Positions 42,857-54,935 of a stretch of 64,000 nt of DNA are shown here, one piece after another. A model generated the notes under the pieces. The model did not search any database and had not been told where the DNA came from. It saw only the letters and a program-made list of their open reading frames with translations. Origin of the DNA: Halichondria panicea. Taxonomy: Eukaryota > Porifera > Demospongiae > Suberitida > Halichondriidae. A program made the translations under genes and the position numbers. The stretch is taken from NCBI RefSeq assembly GCF_963675165.1, contig NC_087393.1, forward strand, positions 5,552,202 to 5,616,201, given 5' to 3'. Positions within the stretch are counted from its first letter, which is position 1. The number at the start of each line of letters is the position of its first letter.

Positions 42857-43960
42857 CCAATGTCGTAGCTTCCATACATTTAGTGCACTGTATGTTAGCA
42901 TAATTATACATGTATACAGTTCTGTTGTTAGTACTTCCCATGCCATTCTAACTTGGTAATAACTTCCTTTGGTGAGCTGAGCCCCAAAAGCCCCCAATCT
43001 GTGTATAAATGTCACAGATTGTAAGTACTATTAAATTTTTAGCAAAAGAAATAACAACAATAGTTTGTTAACTTGTAGGCTCAGTTTCTACTTAGACTCT
43101 TGCATGATTGTATAAGTCAACCATATAACTGTGGTTTTCTTTGATAGGTGTATTTGTTTGTTGTTGTTGTTGTTTTGATAGTTTCGACACTATCAGGATA
43201 TACGATTTCTATTACCGCAGGGGCGTAGCCAAGGGGGGTGCTAGGGGTGCTCGAGCACCCCCAACCAGTCTGAGTCAAGTATACAAATCACAGAGAAATG
43301 TATCTGATTATCCAGCTGAGCACCCCTTCTCTTCCAGATCTTGCTGCTGTTAGCTAGCTAGTATAGCAAGGAAAACGATTCAGTCTCTAAACTGTGAGGT
43401 ATTTTGGCTTAAATCTATAAACTAGTTCTCTTTTGTGATCGTGGCCAGCTTCTCTATGTAAATAAACGTTCAGCCACGCCCAACTTGGCAGATAAGTTAA
43501 TTATGACGCCATTAATAAGAGGTGTGGCTTCCGGTCAACCAAATTTCGGCGCTGCGTGGCTAAAAATCGGGCGCTTTGCGCCCTCTTTCATCTGTGATAG
43601 CACCCCTTTCTCCAAAATCCTGGCTACGCCCCTGTACCATATCTCTTTGTTCAGCTACAAGTCTTGATGCTACATTTGCTATATTTATCATACTCTTATC
43701 TCTCAGTACCTATATTGATTATTGTAAACGTTATGCAACCCTGTATGTGTTGGTGTGGTGTGCAGTTTAATGTGAGTGCGTAATTTGAAAACTCAACTGC
43801 TGTGCTTTTTTTTTTATTGTCAGAAGTAACCAACTTTCAGCTTTGTGTACATGTACACCTAGCTCTATGGACATGTACGTATGAATACAGCCTGTACATT
43901 CCTGTATGGTGGTATGGAGCATGTCAACAATGTGTGTGTGGAAGATCAACCTATAGTACA
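42857..43960. repeat. Cassette spacer repeat, copy 3, interrupted by a small transposon
   Basis: A more diverged copy (tttagtgcactgta near 42880, gtgagctgagccccaa near 42970, ctttgtgtacatgtacacc near 43841). It is split by the element at 43218-43634, which the other copies lack at the same place. A further related fragment, with the degenerate ectodomain-like stretch, lies near 44400-44530. Confidence 0.65.
43218..43634. mobile_element. Non-autonomous DNA transposon (about 417 bases) inside spacer repeat copy 3
   Basis: Ends are inverted repeats: caggggcgtagcca at 43218-43231 and tggctacgcccctg at 43621-43634. The paralogous copies (near 40380 and 42240) read continuously attaccgtatctc. Here tacc is found on both sides of the element, consistent with a short target duplication. 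No transposase is encoded. A degenerate match to its right end lies near 56255-56278. Confidence 0.8.
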
Positions 43961-44122
43961 CCTTATATAGATAATGTTTGCCATAAATACTGCAATCTGA
44001 TTGGTTAGAGGAAGTGTTCTAGAAAATCATGTACTTACTTAGACAATCAGACAACACTTATACAATCATGTAGCAAAGATTAGATAGAGCATTCAAGCTA
44101 GATACTCATGGTTGCTATGATC

Positions 44123-44248
44123 TAGACACTGTTTAGGTGATTTAGAAGTCCTCAGGGCTAGTAGAACCCTCACTGCGTTTGGAATACTACAACCTTGTAC
44201 TAACCTTTGGGCTTCTAAATCATGTAGAAACTTCCTAAACAGTGTCTA
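44123..44248. mobile_element. Short foldback element (126 bases)
   Basis: Inverted ends tagacactgtttagg and cctaaacagtgtcta are perfect over 15 bases, with further internal complementarity (gatttagaag, cttctaaatc). Non-coding. Confidence 0.7.
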
Positions 44249-44689
44249 ACTATTATGTACATGGCTATTGTGGTTGATAGCATTGAGTGGATATTAATTG
44301 TTTATAGGGAGTCAATAATTCTGTTAAACTGTTATAGTGTACTCTCTTCTAGTCTTCTCTTGCTTGCTTTGTCTGAGGCTATAATGATCAAAATCAGATT
44401 CATAGCTAACAGTGGTTGAAATGGTTCCAGTGTATCCAAGAGATTGTCTTATGGCCAGTGATGGTGAAACCTCTCTATCAGAATCTGTGATACCAGGGAG
44501 GAAGTAATGGAAGCCACCACCATTTCGGACAGATGTATCACAATTATAAGCACATCCTTTCGTTAGTGTTTTGTTTCAGAATCAATTTCATACTACTGTT
44601 ATAGTAGTGTTAGTGTTTGTGATGACTTCATAATAATAGTCCTTATATAAAGGCGCATGATCATTAGATAAAGTAGCTAGCTATTACCG

Positions 44690-44790
44690 TATAGCAGGTA
44701 ATTTTCGTGGGGGCAAAATGTTCGTGGATTTCGTGGTTAGCGACCTTACCTACCTTTACCTGCAGTGCAAGCAGAAAATATTACAAACGA
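44690..44790. repeat. Possible dispersed repeat fragment
   Basis: The stretch with accgtatagcaggtaatttt and cgtgggggcaaaatgttcg has the look of a dispersed element fragment. It is absent from the other cassette copies. I cannot place it in a named family. Confidence 0.35.
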
Positions 44791-45139
44791 AATGTCTCAA
44801 TTGCGTGCATTGATGTCATTAATGTGTGTACTGCATGGAAACTGTTATAGTGCACGTCTCTTCTAGTCTGCACTTGCTAAGTATTGTATACTGCTAATTA
44901 TTCATTAGATGAACACCATTTCATTAGTGTATTGTGTCAGTGTTGACTAATGGTTGTCAGTCAGACTATAACATGTATGCTTTTCTTTCGGTGAAAATCA
45001 GGTTGTTGGTTTTACATTCAATATGACTTCCTGGCATACAATGTTTTTGCAGATGATAGATTTGTATAGATTGTGGGCATGTTCTCAGTAAACCATTAGG
45101 TATGCTCGCCCATGCATAAATTAATTTATCATTGTTAAT

Positions 45140-45234
45140 TCATATAATGATGGCCCTTATAAAGATGGTCATGAGATTCTAAAATCTCAAAGCAGTAAGT
45201 TATAGTAGAGCTATAGCTGTGACAGTCAAACAAG
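45140..45234 (+). promoter_or_regulatory. Putative promoter of ectodomain cassette B
   Basis: Upstream block resembling those before the ATGs at 41134 and 47118 (cttataaa, agctgtgacagtc, caagatg). Inference from conservation. Confidence 0.35.
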
Positions 45235-45942
45235 ATGTATGCCAAACTTTGCTTGCTGTTTATCTCCTGCTTCCTGTCTTGCTCTCTGGCTAATGGTAGG
45301 TGGATGGTAGTGTGTGTGTGGATGAGTAAATCATGTACAGCAATTCCTTTAAAGCTCAGCAATGTCTTCGTGCAACCAATGGTAACAGAGATCTACCAAA
45401 CTTTGTCAGACCAGGAGGTGGGGGAGAGCCACAGTTTAGAGACAACCCAATCCAGGCCATCATCACTAGCTACAGGTTCGACTGCTGTGGAGTGGTCACT
45501 GAGTGGAGAGCCTTTGTGGAGGGCAGTGGTGATAATCGACGTAATGCATACACCATCTCCTTCCAAGTGTGGAGACCCAACTCCCCCTCACCCATGGACA
45601 CTGATGGCTGCTACACTATGCAAGGCAATAACCATTTCTCACCCATTCCACTGGCTGATCGCGACACTGATGACAGAGGAATAGTGACTGGGATACCACT
45701 AGAGAATGAGAGGGTTGAGGTCCAACCAGGAGATGTGGTTGGGTTCTATCTTGAGAGTAGTGACAATGGTGATGATGGTATCCAGTTTGCTAGAGATATG
45801 AGTCCTTACACTGATGAGAGAGTTTGGTTTGCTACTGATTCACTGACTTCTCGCCCTGAGGCAACTTGCATGTATCCTGTCGGCACATCTGGTCTACTCA
45901 GTTCCTCCACTAACCTAGCTCCACTCATCACAGCAACTGTTT
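45235..45942 (+). CDS. Ectodomain cassette B (signal peptide plus one module)
   Basis: Exons 45235-45295 (signal peptide MYAKLCLLFISCFLSCS) and 45355-45942 (196-residue module). It is nearly the same as cassettes A and C, with matching intron length, exon lengths (61 and 588 bases) and phases. Module landmarks: [36 protein letters not shown]. The donor t|gtaagt is strong. Read-through reaches a stop after four codons (CKS then stop), as in cassette A. The frame is open with no damage, which argues for recent duplication or selection. Same three interpretations as for cassette A. Confidence 0.7.
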
Positions 45943-45989
45943 GTAAGTCATAGCTGTATTATCAAGATGGGTACACAAATGCATCCCAT

Positions 45990-46990
45990 GCAATGTCAGC
46001 TTCCAAGCATTTAGTGCACTGTGTCAGCATATACATGTACAGTTCTTGTTAGTACTCCCCCCATGCCATTCATGTGATGCTCACTGAAAGCTATACTTGT
46101 AGATCTACTTGGTAGTAACTTCCTTTGGTGAGCTGAGCACCAACAGCCCCCAATCAGCTAGTGTATACCTAATATAATTTTATGTCGCAGTATTAACTGT
46201 TTAGCAAAAGAAATAACATACTTATAACAACAGTCAGTGTTCTTTTGTTAACTTAATTAGGCTTTCTCCAGTTTATGCTTAGACTCTGCATGATTGTAAG
46301 TCAGCCTATATAGCGTGTGGTGTGGTACGGTACATGATAATTGTTGCGTTTGTTTGATGTATAGTTTTCAACACTATCAGGCTATAGATACTTTCAACAT
46401 AACTTCTATTACCATATCTTTTTGCTCAACTACAAGTTTTGATGCTACATTTGCTATATCACACTCTTATCTACTCTTGTCAGTACCTATTGTAACCTTT
46501 AAGTACGTTGCAACCCCTGTTGTTGTGTGCAGATGATTGTGTGTGGGCAACTGCTATGCTTCCTTTAATTGTCAGAAGTAACCAACTTTCAGCTTTGTGT
46601 GCATGTACACCTAGCTGTATGGACATGTACGTATGAATACAACCTGTACATTCCTGTATGGTGGTATGGAGCATGTCAACAATGTGTGTGTGGGAGATCC
46701 CTATAGTACACCGTGCATGGCTGTTGTGGTTGAGTGTGGGTATTAATTATGAGTACTGCTTGATATAAAATTGTAGGGAATCTGTTGCAAATAATTCTAG
46801 GAAACTGTTATAGTACACTTCTCCTTCTATTGTATACTGCTGGGGATCACAGTACTACTCTAAGGCTATATAATGATAGGTGTAAAAAATCAAATTTATA
46901 GCTATAATGGCGGTTGAAGTGGCTCCAGTGTATGTATCCAAGAGATCATCTTATGACCGGTGATGGTGAAGCCTCTCTATCAGAATCTGT
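45990..46990. repeat. Cassette spacer repeat, copy 4
   Basis: Follows cassette B and matches copies 1 and 2 (tttagtgcactgtgtcagca near 46010, gttgttgtgtgcagatgatt near 46519, ggcggttgaagtggctcc near 46909). No supported exon. Confidence 0.75.
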
Positions 46991-47017
46991 GATATATATA
47001 CTGTTGATAGTAGTGCG

Positions 47018-47117
47018 TTATGATGACTTCTGTCCTTATAAAGAAATGATTATTAGAAGTAGCTAGCTTATAATAGTAGCTATGATATTCAGACACTAGC
47101 TGTGACAGTCGAACAAG
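47018..47117 (+). promoter_or_regulatory. Putative promoter of ectodomain cassette C
   Basis: Almost identical to the block at 41036-41133 before cassette A (cttctgtccttataa, agctagcttataatagtagc, agctgtgacagtcgaac). Inference. Confidence 0.4.
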
Positions 47118-47821
47118 ATGTATGCCAAACTTTGCTTGCTGTTTATCTCCTGCTTCCTGTCTTTCTTTGTGGCTAATGGTAGGTGGATGGTAGTGTGTGT
47201 GGATGGGTAAATCATGCAGCAATTCCTTTAAAGCTCAGCAATGTCTTCGTGCAACCAATGGTAACAGAGATCTACCAAACTTTGTCAGACCAGGAGGTGG
47301 GAAAGAGCCACGGTTTGAAGATAATCCAATCCAAGCCATCATCACTAGCTATAAGTTCGACTGTTGTGGAGTGGTCACTGAGTGGACAGCCTTAGTGGAG
47401 AAAAATGATGAACCTGATGCATACACCATCTCCTTCCAAGTGTGGAGACCCAACTCCCCCTCACCCGTGGACACTGATGGCTGCTATACTATGCAAGGCA
47501 CTAATGATTTCTCACCCATTTCACTGGGTGATCGTGACACTGCCAGAGGAATAGTGACTGGGGTACCACAAGTGAGTGAGAGGATTGAGGTCCAACCAGG
47601 AGATGTGGTCGGGTTCTATCTGGAGAGTAGTGACAGTAGTGATGATGGTATCCAGTTTGCTGGAAATGGAGACAACTCTAGTCCGTACACTGATGAGACA
47701 GTTTGGTTTGCTACTGGTTCACTGAGTTCTCGCTCTGAGGCAACTTGCATGTATCCTGTCGGCACATCTGGTCTACTCAGTTCCTCCACTAACCTAGCTC
47801 CACTCATCACAGCAGCTGTGT
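47118..47821 (+). CDS. Ectodomain cassette C (signal peptide plus one module)
   Basis: Exons 47118-47178 (signal peptide) and 47234-47821 (196-residue module: [36 protein letters not shown]). It ends with donor t|gtgagt in phase 1. Only 200 bases separate it from the first exon of the complete RTK at 48022, so splicing past that exon to 48208 or 48894 is feasible and keeps frame. Unlike A and B, read-through of the donor stays open for about 45 codons of low-complexity intronic sequence. No membrane span or kinase of its own. Confidence 0.7.
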
Positions 47822-48021
47822 GTGAGTCGTTTGTGAAAACCATGGATATACAATGTCATGTGGTCCATGTTAAGTGTACAATTAGCCAAATAGCTAGATT
47901 TCCAATGCGCATTCTCTCCCAAATAAGCAAAAACCCACTTCCTGTGTTTTTGGCTTAAATATCCCACAACAATTGGCTAGCTCAGATATCATGTCAGTAG
48001 CTCATAGGAAAACGAACAACC

Positions 48022-51000
48022 ATGCAAACAAGTAATCTAGTTCTGTGTCTTAGTTTCTTATGTCTGACATCAAATGGTGAGTTGAGTTGAAAATAAGGCT
48101 TCTAGCTATATAAGCTGTAGCATTTCTAGTTATAGGTGCTCCATGCAATGCAGCTCAGTTCCTAAGCAGTCTCCTAATATTCTTGCAACTACCATTATAC
48201 CTTATAGCCCAAGAATGTCTTCTGGCTAGTGATGGAACCAGATCTCTACCAAACTTTGTCAGACCAGGAGGTAGGGAAGAGCCACGGTTTGAAGATAATC
48301 CAATCCAAGCCATCATCACTAGCTATAAGTTCAACTGTTGTGGAGTAGTCACTGAGTGGAGAGCCTTTGTGGAGGGAAGTGGTCGTGGGCACGTTGCTGA
48401 TCAGCCCTACACCATCTCCTTCCAAGTGTGGAGACCCAACTCCCCCTCACCCGTGGACACTGATGGCTGCTACACTATGCAAGGCACTAACCATTTCTCA
48501 CCCATTCCACTGGCTGATAGAATAGTGACTGGGGTACCACCAGATAGTGAGAGGATTGAGGTCCAACCAGGAGATGTGGTCGGGTTCTATCTTAAGAGTA
48601 GTAGAGAAGATGATGATGGTATTCAGTTTGCTAGAGATCAAGATAATGAATCAGAATATGATAGTGAATCAGTTTGGTACGCTACTGGTGATGTCACTAG
48701 TGGTGGTCAAACTTGTCTATTTCCAGTCGGCACAGGAAGAACTCTCAGTTTGTTTACTAACTTAGCTCCACTCATCACTGCAACTGTTTGTGAGTCAAAA
48801 ATCAATCACAAATCCCTCAAAAGATGCGCTCATGCAATTTGTCATTTTGTATTAAAGCAAAACTTAACATGTGATTTCTTTCCTCCTCTACAGCATCCAT
48901 GGCTTGCCCGGTGTCATCAACTGCCACAACTTCCACAATGATGGTGCAACGAACTCCCCTGGGTACTCCCGCCCCCACCCCCACTCCTTCCCCCTCCACC
49001 ACCTCCACTTCTGACTCCACTTCCGACTCTACCTCCACCACTGACTCCACCTCCACCACCACCACTGAGTCCACCTCCGAGCCCCCTCCTGACACTAATG
49101 CTGCTACAACCACACAAGCTCCCCCTGCTCAGACTAGTGGAAACAGTGGCCTAATCGTAGGGTTTGTGGTGGCTCTACTAGTCATTATTGTAATTGCTGT
49201 GTCGGCCATTGTGATTGTTGTGGTCATCATGAAGAGGAGGCAGAGCAAGCAAGGCAGTATGGACACCACCGCATGGTCCAACCCAAGCTATGAAGATCGT
49301 GAGTTGCTACATTGATTAGTGCTTTGTTAACATTACATATTTACTATTCAACTTTACTGTTAATTGGCTCTAGGCCGTGATATTCATTTCACACAACAGT
49401 TGGTACTAACTATTGTGAAGCTCTAGCAGTAAGCACTAAAGCCCCTCTCTATAGTGATAGTGCAAAGCCCCTCTCTCTAGTGCAAGCCTGGCCTGTTATT
49501 AACTTTCCCATGCATGCTATTTGCATGCTATCATTTCCTGGCACAATTTTCAAACAACCTTGGCAACGTCAATCACAACAGTGAATGCCTCTATCTGCCT
49601 GCATGCAAGAGCCTAGTGTTGCCATTGGTAATGACTATACAATCTCACACGCTCACACACACAGCTGCGAACATTACCAAACCAACAAAGAAATCGAAGC
49701 AGAAGCCTAAAGCCAAGCCACTGGTGCTCAACGTGAATGGAGACAACTCAGTGTACGATGTTATAGGGGGTGACTATGAGGGAATCCCCCCAGCACTGGA
49801 CTACACCTACCCCACACCCTCACCCACTGTGAAATATAATCGTAAATCGGAAGAAGTGTTTGTTTCTGATGGAAAGGGAGGAGCAGCGTATCACGATCAG
49901 GGACCCGATGTTGGGAATGTGTATGACTATTGTGGCAATGGATCAGTTTATCACACGTTGGAGTCCAGTGGTCAGTACGAGGACCAGGAGGAGTCTAATC
50001 AATACGAGGCTCCAACTCTACCAAAGTTTAGGGTAAGTACTTGGCTTTGTACAGACATTCTTGTAATTGACACCAAATACATGTAAGCTGGATTCCCTTT
50101 GAAGCATTGTGTTGTCACCATCTTTAGCTGCACTGTTAGTAGGTGGTAATTGTCTCTAATCAAATGTTGTGTTCTAGTGAACACATTGCTAATTGTGTCA
50201 TTCAATCTCATCTGTTCCGTTTATCAGAAGAGCACTCTCAAGAACAGTCCATTTGATGGCCATGGCACCTACGTACCCACACTGGTGAGCAGCTGTACCT
50301 AGCAAAGCCACTGGAAATACGTGTTTATGGAAATGTGTTTAAAAATATGTGTACTGATATCTTGATTCCACATTCTGCACACATGTGTTAATGTATCTAC
50401 CCCCATGCATGCATGCAGGCACAGCGCCAGATCATGGGGGCTCACTATGAGTTGCAGGAAGGAACTGAAAGTGTAAGCCTCGATGATAATATTAGTGTAA
50501 CTGTACCAGTGATTGAGACAATTACTCACGGTGTTATGTGTTGACTGTGTGTGTGTGATTGTTGTGATGGTCTCCTTGGGTGACCTAATGTGTAGTGTGG
50601 GAGACAGTCTGCACTTCTGGCAGACACGGGTAGTAACATAATGAAACACAACATCTGCAGTGAAATAGCACGATTGTGATCTTCATTGTGTAGTTGACAT
50701 GCCACTAATTTGTATTTCTATGATCTACAGACACAAACATACAACACTCTCAACTTCTTTGTGGAGGATCAGGTATTCTGGGCCCCTGCTGACACAGCTA
50801 ATGACCTCTATCAGCAACTGGCTAGTAAGAAGTACCGGGAGATCCCTCGCACGGAAGTCACGTGAGTCCAGTCCCTCTATTTCTGTATAGTAATTATTGT
50901 TATGTATTTATTATTTGATTACTCATTCCCCCATCCACACATATACGTATTTAGTATCCTGGAGCAGTTGGGCTCTGGTCAGTTTGGACAAGTGTGTAAG

Positions 51001-53408
51001 GGCATATGGTCCATCTCTGGCAACTCTCTACAGCTGGCTGTAAAGACGCTCAAACCAGACGCTCCCTCAGGAGACAAAGTCAAGTTCCTCCAGGAGGCGG
51101 CCATCATGGGCCAGTTCCTGCATCCCAACGTGGTCAAGCTGTACGGAGTGGTCACTGTGGGGGAACCAGTGAGTGGGGCTGGCATGATAGTCGTGTATTC
51201 AACCACATGTTTTGAAAGGCCGTAACTTTAGTTATGATGGTCCAATGTCAGATTTTCTGAAAGCCTGAAGTGAGATTTTTCAAATGATGGGTTAAAATCA
51301 AAGGTCTATTTTGGGGGTGATTTCGGCAAAAAACCATGGTCTATAGGTGGGGGAAAAATCCAAAATTTGATCCGATTATAAAATCTGAGCTGAACATACC
51401 TTCTGAAAGAGCTCGCTGAGAGCTTTCAGAAAAGCATAAATTTTTTGAAATTGGACCAACTAATCAAAAGTTATGGGCAATTAGCTATAGAGTGTCCAGA
51501 CTTATTGTATGATGTCATGCATGCGATAAGTCCAACTATCCGTATATGAGGTTGTTCTGTTTACTACTGCAATAGTGGCCCCATCCCGTGTGGTCTGGCC
51601 AAGCACTGTGGTTGAGTGCATAATGACCAGTAGCTACATATGGCCACCTATTGTGTGGGACTACACTATGTTTAAGTAGCTAGGCCCATATAACAACACA
51701 CTTTAGTTCTGTCTTCTTAAAATAGGCTTCGTCCATTGCCAACAACTAGTGTAAGTAAGAAGCTGTGTATGGCCCACACACCACTATGTTTGGTTCTCTA
51801 TTTGTATTCATTCTATTGTCCATGTGTTGCATGGTATGAGTGAGTGTTGCTTGTGTACAGGTGATGATATGCCTCGAGATTATGTCTAATGGAGATCTCA
51901 GAAGTTACCTCAGAAGCATTGATGCTGGGTAAGTGAGTGTTCATCATTATTGTGGTCAACCTCTAGCCAGATATCCCATAGCTCAACCTGTGTTTCAATA
52001 CGCCACCTCTTTATTGCAACCACTGTGTTGGTCTACCCAACGATTATCCCGGCTATGTAGTAGGGTTCACTGTACTTATACGCATTATTGTAGTCTTATG
52101 TCACCCCATAATTATAGTCTTGTTTAGTAAATCACTATAGCTATACATTGTAATGTCTCTCCATTCAGTTCCAGCTCTTCAAGAAGCTCGCACGATCTTC
52201 AACTCTTGTTTCTGAGATTTGCCAAGGAGATAGCTGCTGGGATGGAGTATCTCTCAACCAAAGCGTTTGTGCATCGTGACCTAGCTGCCAGGAATGTGCT
52301 CATCAATGAAGCTCTGTCATGCAAGGTACACACATTAGTACAAACAACTGTTATTGGCAGCTCTAAACCTGTTGCTAAAAAACAACCGTTGCTAGTAGCA
52401 ACAGTTAAGTGGTTTTGGCTACCGCCTGCTATTCTGCATTGAGCAACTATAGAGCATATTGTGTAGAGATAACATAAACACTGTATTATGCTGACAGTGC
52501 AATCGCATACTGTGTACACATTTATTGCTAGCACTTCAATTATTTCATATTGCCGGGATAGATTGGAGACTTTGGAATGGCCAGAGATCTGATGGATGAT
52601 ACCTACTACACTTCAAAGGGAGGCAAGATCCCTGTCAAGTGGACTGCACCAGAGGTACATAGCCTCTCATATAATGAACCTGCCAAAAGTGGTCCATAGC
52701 TACTGTTAAGTCTTAGTGCACCATTGCTTAAGATAATTGAACGCCCAGAAGAGAAGAAAAGTTGTATTTATTAACTAGCTCTTAGGAAGCCCTATCAGAT
52801 AGTGTCTTATGATCAGCATTTTTATGTATTTAACTACCGGTATATCCATACACTCATGCAGGCTCTCTTGTACAAGAAGTACTCTACAGACAGTGATGTA
52901 TGGAGCTACGCAATGGTGCTGTTTGAGATATGGTCTGTTGGTCAGAAACCATTCTCCATGCATACCAACAACGAGGTCCTCAAGCTCATACAGAGTGGGC
53001 ACCTCCAGGCCCCACCCCCGGGATGCCCCCGGGAAATATACAAACTCATGGTCGACTGCTGGTAAGTGGAGTAGTAAACACATTTTTACTTTTAGTTTTT
53101 GTAAATAATCAGCCAACATAAATTATGATTGAGTACGTATGTCAAGACTTGGTAAAAAGTACAGCCATGTAGATTTCAGTGTAGATTGTCTGTTTTGTCA
53201 TTTCCATAGGAACCCTGAACATCAGTACCGACCTAAGTTTGGTGAGATCAGCTCTCAGCTCCGTGCCCCTGCCACTAAGCTGCTCTACTGGTCTGCTCAA
53301 GACAGCAAGCTCTCAGAAGGGGCGGCTGTACTCGGAGCATCGCTGGAGGAGGGATACAAGCTGCACGACGATTTGAGAGAGAAATACAAACAATATGAAT
53401 CCATTTGA
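48022..53408 (+). CDS. Receptor tyrosine kinase with one ectodomain module; possible constant part of the cassette cluster
   Basis: Complete 860-residue RTK. Exons: 48022-48076, 48208-48789, 48894-49298, 49665-50032, 50228-50284, 50419-50472, 50731-50861, 50955-51168, 51861-51928, 52169-52325, 52562-52654, 52862-53061, 53210-53408. Signal peptide [19 protein letters not shown]; a module very close to cassettes A-C ([24 protein letters not shown]); Ser/Thr/Pro stalk; span at about 298-323 followed by MKRRQSK; NPSY (49280-49291). Tyr sites include VYDVI, YEGIPP, VYHTLES and QYEAP. The juxtamembrane block (FWAP...KYREI) precedes a kinase starting near 551 with [23 protein letters not shown] and WTAPE, all intact. 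The intron other members have after NNE is missing, so 52862-53061 is one fused exon. The 692-base intron 51169-51860 holds a dispersed repeat. Confidence 0.88.
51215..51480. repeat. Intronic dispersed repeat
   Basis: The text ggccgtaactttagttatga, gaaagcctgaagtgagat and atgatgggttaaaatcaaa recurs in diverged form in introns near 13553-13640, 25845-26020 and 34640-34780, always in the same orientation as the host genes. Non-coding; family unknown. Confidence 0.6.
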
Positions 53409-53633
53409 ACACTTATACATAAGTGCTTTGTTTATCTGTAATATAATATGTTTAACCGTCATTGCACTGTTGCCTTGTATATAGACCCCACACCTACTTA
53501 ACTTATGCTCACTTTTTATCTCACACAAATTCTCATGCTTATAATAATATTATTGTGCGGCATTATCGAGTCAAAGTGAACAGAGTTCCCAGCTACAAAA
53601 TAAAATGAAAGCACCACTGCCGCACGGGTGCAT

Positions 53634-53762
53634 GCTGATGCCTCGGTGGAGGTGTCAAAGTTACATAAGCTAATGCCTCGGTGGAGGTGTCAAAGCTGTA
53701 CTAAGTCTTAGCTTGAATGAATGCACCGCAGGTGCTGATGCCTTGGTGGAGATGCCAAAGCT
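53634..53762. repeat. Three copies of a 25-base repeat
   Basis: Units atgcctcggtggaggtgtca plus aag lie near 53638, 53672 and (diverged) 53736. Confidence 0.8.
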
Positions 53763-53924
53763 ACATAACATAAAGCTACTATAAATAGCTTTTATGCACA
53801 TGTGATAAATAATTTAATTTTTTTGCTGCATGCAAAAACTCAGAGAGTGGGTAATGATCGACCATGATTGTTGTTAAAAACGATCGATGCCAAAAGTTCA
53901 AGGCATTAGCAGAGCCTAGCCTAG

Positions 53925-54060
53925 CCTCGATCCCAGGCCGCACTTCACTTATAGGGAGTGGCCAGAGCCGAGTTTTCGCTTTTATAACGGTTATAAAAGC
54001 GAAAACTCGATCCAGGCCGCACTTCCCACTCCCTAAGTGAAGTGCGGCCTGGGATCGAGG
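53925..54060. mobile_element. Foldback MITE (136 bases) with 27-base perfect inverted ends
   Basis: cctcgatcccaggccgcac (53925 onward) is matched in reverse complement by sequence ending at 54060, perfect over 27 bases. A central palindrome (gttttcgcttttataac / gttataaaagcgaaaac) lies inside. Relics with similar ends are seen near 14621, 25388 and 28882. Confidence 0.8.
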
Positions 54061-54344
54061 CCACCTCTTGCAGCTACCAATAGAGCGTTCTACTTCTAGT
54101 GCAGAGCTAACTACTAAGTAGAGTAGCAACACTCGGTAAACAAGTTTGGCTACGTGCTCTTCTGAAAAGGCTGCAATGGCATTCCAAGTAAGCAAAACTA
54201 GGCATAACTCGAGAACGAAGCATTATTTTGCAAATCCACGAATTAAAATCCAAGTAAACATGACTAGAAGCCTATAGAAGCTCTTACTTGCACTTGATTC
54301 ATCCTTGAGCAGCTGTAACAGTCTACACACACAGACACACAAAC

Positions 54345-54377
54345 CATAGATTGAAGAGTTAGACTCTTCAATCTATG
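54345..54377. repeat. Perfect 15-base hairpin
   Basis: catagattgaagagt (54345-54359) and its reverse complement (54363-54377) are separated by three bases. It lies in gene-free DNA, so a terminator or RNA role cannot be claimed. Confidence 0.8.
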
Positions 54378-54935
54378 CACAAACACACTACCGTATACCT
54401 CGCTTGCGCATGCGCACCGAGGCATAATCACCGTGCATGATCGAGAGCTGTGCAGTATTGGATCTTTATACCAGTTATACAGTTATACAACATAGGTATT
54501 TGCTTGCTATTATACCAGCTATACTGTATAATATACTGTATAATCTAAGTATATTTATGAATTAACCGAGCCTTTTGTATCCAGCTGTCTCCTGTTAGTT
54601 TATGAGTCGTATAGTACTATAATAATATGATTACTATACCTGCTACACCAAAACAGGAGTAAAAAAACAAAGGCAAATGCAGCAATAACTCGAAGTTTGC
54701 GACTAATCTTAAGTTTCTCTCATTGTTTCTAGTATGATTATGCCACTCAGTTTCTAGTTTCACTGGGTATTTTTAGCATCCTTTACTACTATAGTATATA
54801 TATATGGAGTGCTAAAATCGTTTGCAGTCTTTTGACTTGGCTGAATAGCTACTCTTCTCTGCAAGTTTCCGTATATCTCTCCATGCACGCACATTTCCTC
54901 CGTAAAACATTATGATGCGTGTCCAACCTCCTCTG

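Noticed and set aside
47822-47958. C-terminal extension of cassette C by read-through
   Set aside because: The frame crosses a good donor (t|gtgagt), and the extension has no similarity to the other cassettes, so it is more likely intron. It is kept only as a possible secreted isoform.
48817-49113. Antisense open frame rich in Val/Glu/Gly
   Set aside because: It is the reverse of the Ser/Thr/Pro-rich stalk exon at 48894 and reflects codon composition only. The antisense frame at 16469-16678 has the same cause.
54345-54377. Perfect hairpin as a terminator or small RNA
   Set aside because: No gene ends near it, and this is animal DNA where such terminators do not apply. No other evidence of transcription.
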